Assembly: GCA_010015655.1 (NCBI GenBank)
Contig: ML976726.1
Location: 246,919-310,918 of the forward strand
Length of the DNA: 64,000 bases
From: Bimuria novae-zelandiae CBS 107.79
Lineage: Eukaryota > Ascomycota > Dothideomycetes > Pleosporales > Didymosphaeriaceae
Direction: 5' to 3'
Positions 53,694 to 64,000 of this stretch are shown one piece after another (within the stretch, counting starts at the first letter, position 1; each line of letters opens with the position of its first letter). The translations under genes and the position numbers were made by a program. Under the pieces are notes generated by a model, which was given only the letters and a program-made list of their open reading frames with translations, was not told the origin of the DNA and made no database searches.

Positions 53694-55060
53694 GCCCATA
53701 AAAGACCGCTCAAACGCCCTATAGTCAGTCCCAAGCTACTCGGACACCTCTAGCTATAGCTATGCTATCGGATGTTCCTATCTATCCAGCCCCCGATAGA
53801 TGTAATCGACACCCGACATGCCCCTCCGAGGATGTTGTGTCGCCCGTAAGACGAAGTCCGTATGGCATGACCATGTTTCCCGTCGCTGGAGGCGAAGTCC
53901 ACCCGGCTCGAGGGGCATCCGATTGTCTTGATAGTACAGGGCAGATCGACTACGCGACAGGCATTGGTTCGATCTAATAGTAGGAGGAGTGGTTGCTTAC
54001 AGGTGTCTCGGCCTGCGCCGGAGCGTCTCGAAAGTTTGTACAATAGCTATAGACTTGGGGGACATGTCACAAGAAGAGTGACGAGGCTGATGATGCTCTC
54101 CGATTTCAGCGCCATTTCGAGTAAAAACTGGTACGGAAAAGATGCCTTTGACAGTTCGCGGGGAAGATTTCAACATCAATGGAAGCTAAGTTGAAAGACC
54201 ATCGTTTTGATTGTCTGTTCTTACCATCATACTTGAACATGGCTGTCCATTGACAGATCATCTTTCACACGCTAGTCCGCACAAAAGACGCTAAGTGGCG
54301 CCTGCATGTGCCAGCAGTCCAATCGTGGAAGGCGGAAGGCGGGGCGCACACCCGTTAGAGCTAGCTGCAAGTTGTCGTAAGGTAGTGCGACAACTCTATC
54401 GATGCCTCCGGTTCGCGGATTCGCAAGGATAAGCACAAACGCACGGGCAAGCCAGGGAGTGCATATTAGCCCCTGTTACATGCAAGCCAACAATATTCCG
54501 AACATCTTTCGCCAGTCCGGACGCCATCCGTTGGTCTCAAGAGCGTATCAGGGGGCAATATGCAGCCCACGGAGCCACTAAGCTAGAGTTGGTAACGATC
54601 TTGAAGGAACCATAGATATCTAGCAATTTAATATGGCCTCCGGTGGGCATCAAAGCTAACGCTTGGACCTGCAGAGCCAGGCCGGGGCTTCGTGCAACAC
54701 GTGCTGAGGCAGCAGCGTCGTTGTGATGATGCGGTTCGAAAATATTCGCGGCGAGCTCAGGCAAGCTCTAGCAAGCTCGGGCGATCGTTGCCAGGCGAGA
54801 ATATCGATTAATGAGACGAAGTCGATGCATAGCCATGCCGCGAGAAGTTGTTCTTTGGTAAGTATCCTACTCTATTGAAGATAAATTGCTGATTATACTT
54901 ATACAGCATTAGGGCGTCTAACACGTCTCCTGTGCTCGACTGTACAAGCTACACTTCCAAGTTGTCCTGCCTAGGATACAATGGCGAAGCTACGAATTCA
55001 AGATAGGACAATCCGGTGTCTACACGAAGTGAAATTCACAATGAAAATCGTGTCCCCACT
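53694..55060. other. Intergenic region, no gene seen
   Basis: About 1.4 kb between NCS2 and the kinase pseudogene. Only short frames without family features. Normal composition, no repeats noticed apart from CAAGCTC(G/T) doublets near 54760-54785. Confidence 0.4.
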
Positions 55061-56046
55061 TCAAAACCACGTATCTACGCCGTTTAGAGAACGTGGTTTA
55101 TGACTCCGATCCATCCCGTTATCACCACAAAAACCCCCATGTTCTGATACCGTTATACTCGGCGACCGTCTATGTCCGGCCAGAATTAGATGCTGGTCCC
55201 CGCCAACATTTGACGGTTGTGCGTTGAGATTAAGATCCTCAGTTGGACTTTCCCTGGCAGAAATGTTTGCTGGGCCAGGAGAATACGCTGCTCCCCCGGA
55301 ATTAACACTAGTATCCAATCGAAGGCCGCCTTCACTATCGCAGAGCCAAAACCTCTTTTCCGACTTCATCGCGTGATCAATACGGTGGAGACGATCCCGG
55401 ATCTTATCGGCCTTGGGTCTCTTCATCGGATCGCGAACAACTATGTATCTGACGAGCCTCGTTGTTTCAGCAATCCATGTAGCGTTTGGGGCAATCCTAT
55501 CATGCTTCTTGTCTTCAAGTTCTTTGACAAATTCAAAGAAGGCCGGTTTCACATCCTTGTCCCTAGCTTCGTAGTCGTAGAACCGCATGTCCTTATACCC
55601 AGACCTGAGCCGTCTTCGGGATTCGTCTACCATGTTACAGTCAAGACGTATCGCGTATGTAGGCATCTCCGAGAGTACGCAGCCAAACGACCATATATCC
55701 GCTCTTCTCCCATTGATCTTTTCACGTTGTATTTGGTCTTGCTCCGGTGCTGTATACCGTCCAGGATCTCGAAACGTCTTGGTCTTCGACACAGAGTTTG
55801 AGCGTGTGACTCTGTGGGTGATATCGGCGATGGGCGCCGCAGCTGCAGTGCCTTCGGGGCTGAGCGAGTCGTTGGAAGATGATATAGGCTCCACCTTAGA
55901 AGCCAAAGTCGGCGATCTTCCATTTTCCCACCGGGTACATTGTTTTTGGGTCGATACTATCGGGGTAGAAAACTAGTATGTTTTCTGGCTTTATATTGTT
56001 GTGTGCGATGGAGATGCTTTCCTCGTTGTACAGTGCCAAGACATTA

Positions 56047-57260
56047 GTCTGTTGACACCGGACCCGCGTCGCGCATCCCCACCCAACCTCAATCTTTTTA
56101 GCCTTCCACCAACCCACAATGCAACGCGAATTTGGCAGGGAAATTAGTAGTAATTAAGGGAGGAATAATAAATTAAGTAAATTGCAAAGAGCTAGGATAT
56201 TATCTATAGTAGAGGCGGGAGAATTAAAAGCTTTAATCGCGTCGCGTTTTAGCTACACACGGCAGATAATTTACAACACAATTAAGCAATGGAATAACCA
56301 CAACACAACTAAATCTTTACCTTAATCTAGTTAGCTAAAGAAGCTTACACGCTAATAAGAATAATTACTCCTTCGAATCGCTCGCTAGCACCCTAGAATT
56401 AAGTATGCATAGCTAAAGGCTAAAGTTACAAGCGTATAGGTTTATCGCAAGACACTCTATTAGCTGCTTAAGAAACACTACATTATAAACTAGGTAGTAA
56501 AGAAGAGGCCTAAGCTCACTCTAGCACATGCAAGATTAAGGCGTTAATAGGCTCAGCGAATGCAGAATTTTAACTTTAAAAGCGTGACTTTTTCTGATAA
56601 GGTCTTAGTAGAGCGAGGCAAGGGAAAGAAGAGGATCTGGGTCTTTAGGACGCCACTCCAAAAATAGGATTACGATAAGATTGAAGAGGAGGATATTCAG
56701 AAGGGGATGGTACAGATGTTCTGGGCCTGCTTCTGGTATGAAGGTCGATCTGAACTCATCGCAATGGAACGAGATCCACAAGCTCCACGGAATGGCTACA
56801 GTGCACGCTCATATATCTGGGCGCTAGAGGAAGGGCTCCTACCAGTATTAGATAAAGATACTATCTATCAGATGGATAATGCACCAATTTATACCGCCCA
56901 CAAGACAGCCCTCTAGCTGGAGGCAATAGACATTGAAGTTCTAGATTTCCCTCCTTACTCACCTGACCTTAATCTAATTGAGCACCTCTGGTGGGCACTC
57001 AAACAGAAGGTAATTGAATTACATCCGGAATTGGAGGACCAAGGGTGGCAGCAGATTAATAGAGACGCATTTATCGACGCTGCCCAAGAAGCTTGGCGAG
57101 CCCTGCCCCAGGGTCTCATAAAGAAGCTCATTGATTCTATGCTAAGGAGAATACAGGCAGTGATAAAAGCTAGAGGCTGGCAAACAAAGTACTGAAATAG
57201 CATTCAATTGAGGCCTTGAAATTACTGTCAAAAAAGTTGAAATTTTCGGTGTCAACAGAC
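56047..57260 (+). mobile_element. Tc1/mariner-type DNA transposon inserted in the kinase-like gene
   Basis: 1214 bp with perfect 14-bp terminal inverted repeats (GTCTGTTGACACCG and its complement), flanked by TA at 56045-56046 and 57261-57262. The two kinase halves abut it directly. Confidence 0.92.
56110..57195 (+). pseudogene. Tc1/mariner transposase (DDE_3), decayed
   Basis: Plus-strand transposase remnant. The C-terminal half is clear: MVQMFWACFWYEGRSELIAM, the second catalytic Asp in YQMDNAPIYTAHKTA, then a TAG where Trp/Gln is expected (56914-56916), DFPPYSPDLNLIEHLWWALK with the third acidic residue, and WQTKY before TGA at 57193-57195. The N-terminal half (56110-56650) is AT-shifted with several TAG/TAA codons, consistent with mild RIP. 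Probably immobile without help from another copy. Confidence 0.82.
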
Positions 57261-58722
57261 TAATGTCCTAGTACTGTACAAGCGGTTGTGCAGATAATGT
57301 AACGGTTAAGAATATTCTACTCAGAAGGAGCAGAAGGTTAGCCTTTGGCTCCGCGACAGATAATCTAGCGCGTCGGCCAGGTTGCAGCTCTCCATGATCA
57401 GATCTCGAGGCCACACGTCGTGTGAGTTCGTCCTCATTCTGGGAGTCGTCTCGTTGCGTTTGTTCCTGAGGCCGAGGGGTGGAGTGGTCAGGAATATCTC
57501 CAAGTCGTATGTGGCCAGGTCGTAGATGATGTGGTGGGTTCGTCCTCCTTTGTTTGAGGGCTCGATAATGGTTGCAAGGTTCACCATGATGCGGTTGTGC
57601 TTGCTCAAGCATCGTCGAATATCTCTTAGGTTGTTCAGCTCATCTTTCTCGATCTCTTCGCCTTTGATCGTTTTGACTGCCACAAGCTTGGGCTACATGT
57701 GTTGTTAGCGTAGTCGAGATATTCGGATGTTTGCACATTGATTGACTTTGGGATTGACCGTCCTATATCCGTTGCGGCACGATTCCAGGTAGTAAGCAGC
57801 AATCTCGCATTTTGCCACTCTTGAAAAGCTCCCACTGGCGAGATTCTCCGGTGCTCTTATGTAAGGAAGGCACTGTAGCCATTCCAAATTGTACGGCTCA
57901 CGTCTCTCCTGAATGCGGAAGGGCTAGAACATCCACTGCGCATCGTAAAAGCTCCTCGCGAAGGTGCTTCCTACGAAGTCCTTTTTCTTCAGTTCGTCCA
58001 AGCTAAAGGGAAGTTTCTCGTCCGGCGAGGTTTCCCTTCCTCTCCTATTAAGATGGCCGTAAAACGGTCCCATCTTCGGAAGTGGACCTTGATCAGAATC
58101 GCCATAATCGTTAGATAGTCATCCGTGATGCAACTCTTGTCCCATTCCTTCTCGTACCAAGGCTGGCTTTTGTAGAAGTTTTGGTAATACGCAGGTCGCC
58201 ATATCTCTTTCACGTCTTCTGGAAGGATCACTTGCTTGCCCTCTTCGCCTTTCTTCCAGATTTCGATTCGCTCGATCAATTCATCCTCCAACGTCTCTAA
58301 TTGTTCACTGAGTGACACTTTGAACGTTGCATCTGCTCTAGTGTCTTGCGTTGCGATACCTATTTCGTGTGGAAGCTCTAAGACTTCTGGCGGGTCTCCT
58401 TGCATACTCGGTCGCGGGTCCGCGCCGTCTACTCGTCACTCGCTTGCGATACTGCAACATTTGACCTCGAAGCGCTAATACGACCTTCATTTACTCTGCC
58501 ATCGATTTTCTCTGGCCGCTCTCCTTTTCTCGGTTCAGATGAGGTGTTCCCATGGGTGGAATTTTGTGTGGACTGGGGATGACGAACGCGGTCGTCAACG
58601 CGGTCAAGGCTTCGCGCAAGTAGGGCTCCTTCCGACCTGTCAGCCTTTACTGAATTCCGAGAAAGTGAGTGCGCAGGGTTCTTGATAGAGAGGCCTTTCA
58701 GTGTCGAGAAACAAATGCCCAT

Positions 58723-59732
58723 GCTGCTATGAAACTAGAGGATTTTGAATGAGTAAGAAAAGGATAGTTAAGAGACAGTGCTATGTTTCGATGGACCACA
58801 CAAAGGTTATATGCGGGATCAGAAGCCACAAGGCGTCGACAATCGGAGCGTACGAATGGGTAAGCGACATAATTCCCAGTCCATCAAGCCACAGAGTTCA
58901 AATTGTAGTAGCGAACAGTGTGGCTAAAGTTGGGCTCCTCAGCCTCGTGGAGCCCGTGCCAAAGTATCAGCCTGTGGTGACATGAATGTCCGGTAATTCG
59001 CTATCACTCGACATTCTCGGAAACAAGTTTTTACGAGATTATATTGGAGGCGCATTCATACGAGAAGAATGTGTCGCCGGAGTTGGAAGGCAATGTTTGA
59101 TTCCGCGAAGCAGTTGCAAGGCTGAAAAAAAAGCATGCGCAAACATTTAGATTAAGCCAATGAAAACAGCGTACCACCCACCACTTCACGACAAACACGA
59201 TTAGACAATTGGAGGCGAGCTACTTCTAAGCGCTCGCGCGGTATGTTCTAAATGTTTGGTGCGGCTCTGCTGTCACCAGCTCAGTATAAGGGCGCCCTCC
59301 AGGCTACGAGGCTCATTTCAGAGGCAATAACTTGCCCAGCAATCGCAAGAAAGGACTACACCCTCCTGCACTTACTTGAGATGGAATTTGGAATGTCTTT
59401 TATGAGCCGCAATGAATTTACAGACGATCGCGAAATGCGCAACAGGCGCATCAGCAAGTCCAAGAAACTGCTATTTGACCAATCTAGTGGCCTCGGCATC
59501 CGGTTGTTAAGATTGGATGAGGCGTCCAGGGGAAAGTGACAATCTAATATTTGATACTTTTGTTGCGAAATATTCAAGAGAGTCAGTCCTTAGAGCAGGC
59601 CTTTTGAAATCAGATCAAGATACCTTCAGAATTCGTAAGGGTTTCTAGAAAATATCGGTCTTTCAACTAAGATATCCCAGGTAATTGCAACAAGAATACT
59701 CCCTCTCGCCATTGTTGTGCACTGAACTGGCC
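58723..59732. other. Spacer with one unassigned 95-codon frame
   Basis: 59252-59539 is an ATG-initiated plus-strand frame (MFGAALLSPAQYKGALQATR...) with no recognised features; it may be part of the decayed CorA-like locus or chance. The rest shows nothing. Confidence 0.3.
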
Positions 59733-61030
59733 ATGTCAAACATCGTCGAAAGTTGGAATATCGGCAGCATGTTCACTGACGTGCTGCTAAAGTTTGGCGA
59801 CCAACCGCAGATCGTCCAAGAGTCTTCAGGGTTCAGACAGTTCTATCAGTAGACTGAGGGGTCATGGGGTAAGTCATACCTAGATACGACTCCCTACAAG
59901 GCTGGCTCGTTCACACATTATACCAAAGCTGTGCTACCAATTCATGTTCGTTGAATTGAACGGCAAGGAATTGCCTCGAGACCCATGGTCTTATCGACAG
60001 ACTGGAATACATCACAAAGCCTCTGCTATCAACGACAGTAGCGAGGTCGTTATCTTGCACCTCAACGACAATTCTGTAGCGCAGTCAAGACTGGAGAAGT
60101 ATGCGGATTCGTCCCGCCGAGTCGACCTGGCGAAACATCCTCTCAAAGTTCATTTGGTAATACTCTCATCATACCTGGTCAACTGGCAATAGTATATTGA
60201 AGATTTGGCAAGCGATCTAGAGCAAATAGTAAGTGTAATTCCCAGGTTCGGCCACCGATTCAAGACTGACCAGCACCAGCGAAAGTACATAGATATTGTG
60301 AAAGCTGGTGTCGGTCACAGCACCCTAGTGGTAAACCCAGAGCGTCTGCAAACCCTCCGTCATATCGAGGACAAACTCGTTTGCAGACCATCTAGATGTC
60401 TTCAAAGCACAAGAGTCATTATACATACTCTCCTCATCATCAATTCGGCAGTGTCCGACAGCGTAATTTCTTTGGCTGGAGAGTCATTTGCCATCAGGCA
60501 GGAATTGCAACAGTTTGAGCAGCGTCTGGAAGGCCATATTAACGCAGTGAAGATCTTGGCTACACGAGTTCAAGCAACACTAGGATTGGTCAGGGCTCCA
60601 AAGTTGCATCTTACACGAAGGACTAATGTGGACGCAGTTGACCAATTTACTTGACATCGAAAATCAAGTCATATCAAACAAGATTAACTCACGCATGCTG
60701 GACTTGACGCGGGATAACGTCGATGATAACGCCACAGTAAGAGTCATAACTGTGTGCACGTTGATATACCTACCCGCTTCGTTCATGGCTGTTAGTAAAC
60801 CAATCCATTTCTTTCTTAAAAGCTTGCTGACCTTGGCCGCTTAGTCTTTCCTGGGAATGAATCTTTTCGACTTCCGGGCCGAAGACAGAGCTCTGATCAT
60901 TAGTCCTGACTTCTGGATTTACGTAATTACCACATTACCTTTGACTCTGTTAACCGTCGGGGCATGGTATTTGTACAAGGGCAGACAAGATCGGAAAAGA
61001 AAGCGAAAATATAATGATGAAGACGTGTGA
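59733..61030 (+). pseudogene. CorA-like metal-ion transporter family member with nonsense codons
   Basis: Fungal CorA-like (Mg2+ transporter superfamily) protein. ATG at 59733 (MSNIVESWNIGSMFTDVL). A soluble domain contains ELPRDPWSYRQTGIHHK and VILHLNDNSVAQSRL. A long helix with EQRLEGHINAVKIL follows, then VIAN-like helices (IENQVISNKINSRML region), TM1 (VRVITVCTLIYLPASFMA), an intron (GTTAGT...TTAG, about 60793-60843), the GMN motif in SFLGMNLFDF, and TM2 (YVITTLPLTLLTVGAWYLY). End at TGA 61028-61030. An in-frame TAG at 60190-60192 stands where a Trp codon is expected (NWQ-stop-YIEDL). Further breaks near 59848 and between 60610 and 60650 need introns or are lesions. Probably inactive. Confidence 0.7.
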
Positions 61031-61700
61031 GTACGTGAGGCGCAGAAAAGAATTTCGATGAATCGTCCAAGCGCTTTTATAATGGATGCATAATCGAGCA
61101 GAAACTCAAATCTTGGGACCATTACCGCAGTAGTAGTCCAAATGACTTGCGACAGTAGACTCACCTGCGTTCAGTAATTCACTGCTCATCGCTTGGAGTG
61201 CAGCGTACGACAGGCACACGATTCCTGGAATGCAAGGCGTAGATAGGACCCACGGAGCCGTCTACCTTTCACTAGTTGTTAATTGTCTTTAGGCAGCGTG
61301 CAAGGCCAGTAACGTACGTATTTATCAGACATCGAAGCGTGCGCGGCTATATCGCTGTGATTGGCGGGAACCGCCGAAGAGAATAGCGACCTTCCCATTC
61401 TATAAAATTTAGTAGACTCTCTCCGGCACGATGACTTCAGAGAACAATGCGCCGGGAGACCGTCATGCTCGTGTTGGACCCCCTGCGCCTTCATTAAAAC
61501 ACTCCGGCCAATCGATGTACCACGGGTACGAGTTTGATAACGCCCCGGGCTGTGGGTCTAGTGTTTCCCTCGACACGAGCGAGCTGGCGCACGTGAAGAA
61601 ACCGAGGCAATGAGGCATATAAGGCTATTGTGCTGCACTTCGCACAAGCTCATCAAGCTTTTGTTAGGCTGAGCGTAATATACCGATCTAGCCTGGCGCT
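61031..61700. other. Promoter region of the purple acid phosphatase gene
   Basis: No recognised gene. A 60-codon ATG frame at 61431-61613 lacks supporting features. The last 100 bp before the phosphatase ATG are pyrimidine-rich on parts of the plus strand, as in a fungal 5' UTR. Confidence 0.35.
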
Positions 61701-63371
61701 ATGTTCGATATGGACGGCGTCCTAGCCTCGCTACGGCTGTTCCCGCTCTTCGCGGCCTATGCTTGGGCGGCTGCAAGCTACCCTACCATCCCTCAGGACA
61801 GGACGACTCCGGTACAGCAGCGTCTTGCTGTTAAAGGACCAAACTGTATGTTGGCATCCGTGCCTTCGCATGGCTCTTGTGACTTGCTAACCTGGGACAA
61901 GCCGTCTCTGTTGGATGGAATACCTATCAAAAACTAGATCAACCATGCGTTCAATACGGAACTTCGAATAACTCGTTGACATCTAAGCAATGCTCGACAA
62001 GTTCGGTGACGTACCCCACTTCACGGACGTATGCCAACGCGGTAACGCTGACCGGGTTGACGCCGGCAACGACCTACTACTACAAGATCGTCTCCACAAA
62101 TTCCTCGGTAGAACACTTCCTCAGTCCCCGTGTACCTGGTGACCGAACACCCTTCTCTGTAAACGCGATCATAGATTTGGGTGTCTACGGTGCCGATGGG
62201 TTCACCATTGAGGGAGATCAAACGAAGCGGGACATCATCCCACAGATTGATCCATCGCTCAACCATACTACTATCGATCGCCTTGCACGTACGGTAGACG
62301 ATTACGAGTTCATCATCCACCCAGGGGATCTGGCGTATGGTGTGTTTGTAACCCTCAAGAAAGGTTGAAGTACTAATGTCCCACCAGCTGATGATTGGTT
62401 TGAGAAACCAAAAAATGTTCTCGACGGGAAGAATGCGTTCGAGGCGATCTTGGAACAGTTCTACACACAGCTTGCTCCTGTCGCTAGCCGTAAACCTTAC
62501 ATGGCTAGTCCTGGGAACCACGAGGTTGCTTGTCAGGTTCGTAGAATCAAGTGCCAGAGTACCTGTGCCATGTACTGATCAGCGCGAGTAGGAGATCCCT
62601 GTGCTCACGCTCGCCTGTCCAGAAGGACAGAAGAACTTCACGGACTTCATGAACCGCTTCGGACAGACAATGCCCACATCGTTCGCATCGACATCGGCAA
62701 ATCAGGCGGCCAAGGTGAACGCCAACAAAGCGGCAGCACTCGCAAAGCCACCGTTCTGGTATTCCTTCGAGTACGGTATGGTCCATGTGACGATGATAGA
62801 CACCGAAACAGACTTTCCCAGCGCGCCCGACCAACCTGGCGGTTCCTCTGGTTATCTGAACGCGAGCCCTTTCGGCACAGCAAACCAGCAGCTTGATTGG
62901 CTTGCTGCTGACCTAGCATCTGTCGATCGCACTGTGACTCCTTGGGTGATCGTGGGTGGTCACCGACCCTGGTACACGACCAAAGGTAGTTCTCCCTGCA
63001 CAGCTTGCCAAAACGCGTTTGAGCCTCTACTATACAAGTACGGCGTCGATCTCGCGATCTTCGGGCACGTGCACAACTCGCAGCGCTTCCTTCCTGTCAA
63101 CAACTCCATCGCAGATCCTGCGAAGCTGAACAACCCCAAGGCTCCGATGTATATTGTCGCCGGAGGTGCGGGGAACATCGAGGGTCTGAGCAGTGTTGGT
63201 GGAAACTCTACGACTAATGTCTTCGCGTATGCCGAGGACTTTAGTTATGCAAGTGTGTCGTTCTTGGATAAGAACAATCTGAAGGTGGGGTTTATACGGT
63301 CGAGCACAGGTGATGTGTTGGATTCTTCGGTGCTTTACAAGGCGCATAGTCAGCAGTTCGTTGTTCAATAG
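61701..63371 (+). CDS. Secreted purple acid phosphatase (metallophosphoesterase)
   Basis: Extracellular or vacuolar acid phosphatase with a Fe/Zn or Fe/Mn binuclear centre. Exons 61701-61845, 61902-62339, 62388-62536, 62592-63371; introns 56, 48 and 55 bp; 503 aa. Signal peptide about residues 8-25 (LRLFPLFAAYAWAAAS). N-terminal fibronectin-III-like domain (SVGWNTYQKLDQPCVQYGTS; TLTGLTPATTYYYKI). Catalytic motifs in order: DLGVYG, HPGDLAYADDW, SPGNHE, VIVGGHRPWY, FGHVHNSQR. The intron at 62340-62387 falls within the second motif and its removal restores LAYADDW. N-glycosylation sequons (NST, NNS, NHT) fit a secreted protein. Intact. Confidence 0.95.
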
Positions 63372-64000
63372 CATGATGTTAACGTAGCTAAATCTTCTTG
63401 ATAATTTTCATGCTCAATGTATATTGCGATGGTGCGTCGTTTTGGCAAATGGTGAGGAACCGACCTCGTAGCGATTCCTGCCAAACCTTTGAGACGAGGG
63501 CTGGGCCGATGCACGGGCCACCGCGTCTGACCTCAAGAGATTCCCTGGATGACCCAAAATCTCGGCACTGGTCTACTCATCTGTCTCCCCAAAATACTTT
63601 CGAATTATTCATTTTCACCATTTCACGCTTTGCCTACCCTTCGGGATCTGATTGCTTTGGTGTTTTCGCGTAGTCCTCCAGGACTTTACTGGAGCTTGCT
63701 CAGGCTCTCTGCCTGCACGCGACCTCGGGCTATAGGCCTTTTTGCAAACGACATCATGGAGCAAATTCACTACTCAAAAGCAGATAGACGACACTTTTCA
63801 ATCCCAGGGAGATTACTATCGCAGTCCGTTTCCTCACCGTTGGTCGATACGGCGATATGACATATGTATACCGTCCTTAGCACTGTAGATCGTATGCACC
63901 TGCATCATCTCCATCACGCCTCCGTACCTTAATTCGAACATACAACGACGCCTTGAACCAAAGGTTGTATGGTCTCAGCTGCTCGGCCCATTTGAGACTT
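63372..64000. other. 3' flank of the phosphatase gene
   Basis: No coding region recognised up to the window edge. Confidence 0.35.

Larger units (their letters stand above)
55061..58722 (-). pseudogene. Protein-kinase-like gene, broken and split by a Tc1/mariner element
   Basis: Fungal Ser/Thr-kinase-like protein with a long N-terminal extension. ATG at 58722 opens MGICFSTLKGLSIKN, a possible myristoylation start. After a frame break near 58430 comes SLSEQLETLEDELIERIEIW...PWYEKEWDKS, then the glycine-loop region (LASGSFSRVAKCEI, 57770-57840), an intron, VAVKTIKGEEIEKDEL (catalytic Lys) and ESCNLADALDYL. The element at 56047-57260 cuts it here. Beyond it: ISIAHNNIKPENILV (catalytic loop, HNN for HxD), IADFGF, YTAPEQ, DIWSFGCVLSEM and DPMKRPKADKIRDRL, and a Ser-rich tail to 55061. 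An in-frame TAG at 57924-57926 adds to the damage. Confidence 0.8.

Noticed and set aside
59252..59539. 95-codon ATG frame as a gene
   Set aside because: No recognised motif or splice support; next to decayed sequence. Mentioned only as unassigned.
61431..61613. 60-codon ATG frame upstream of the phosphatase as a small gene
   Set aside because: Length and composition are within chance expectation; no features.
26000..64000. tRNA or other structured RNA genes
   Set aside because: Scanning by eye found no convincing tRNA A/B box pair with cloverleaf pairing; a covariance-model search would be needed to be sure.

Overview
The window is nuclear DNA of a filamentous ascomycete (Pezizomycotina, most likely a dothideomycete). 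Protein-coding genes have short introns of about 45-125 bp with GTRNGT donors and CTAAC-type branch sites. A HET-NACHT-WD40 gene is present. The retrotransposons carry C-to-T/G-to-A decay at CpA/TpG, the footprint of repeat-induced point mutation (RIP). No bacterial, organellar or viral segment was seen.

Layout. 1-2652: 5' part of a HET-NACHT-WD40 gene that runs off the left edge. 3178-25384: one pogo-type DDE transposase gene split into three pieces by a nested pile of LTR retrotransposons. Ty3/gypsy A (3676-11834, target duplication GTAAT) and Ty3/gypsy B (12219-24580, GCTTT) both sit in the transposase gene. A Ty1/copia element (19060-24380, ACATG) sits inside the 5' LTR of gypsy B. Three solo-LTR-like pieces and one further short insertion sit inside the gypsies. 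About 3430-24270 is heavily RIP-mutated and has no intact gene. Both gypsies carry, downstream of pol and antisense to it, a decayed frame for a small cysteine-patterned/coiled-coil protein; this is the best candidate here for something little described.

26175-36370: a mitochondrial Bax-inhibitor/GHITM-like gene, an NAD(P)-dependent reductase, a broken cytochrome P450, an intact ACS-family MFS transporter and a broken short-chain dehydrogenase. The last four look like the remains of a small metabolic cluster. 37488-53693 is mostly conserved housekeeping sequence: DCP2 (mRNA decapping), a DUF4112 membrane protein, a broken fungal multipass membrane protein, a 2-oxoglutarate/Fe(II) oxygenase-like gene, CAF17/IBA57 (mitochondrial Fe-S maturation), an unrecognised conserved gene, a PTM1/GOST Golgi membrane protein and NCS2/CTU2 (tRNA thiolation). 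55061-61030 is a decaying stretch: a kinase-like gene interrupted by a Tc1/mariner element, and a CorA-like gene with nonsense codons. 61701-63371 is an intact secreted purple acid phosphatase.

Gene models were spliced by hand from reading frame, splice consensus and family resemblance. Intron ends are exact where the frame closes across them and approximate in pseudogenes. No database search was run; family names rest on recognised motifs.
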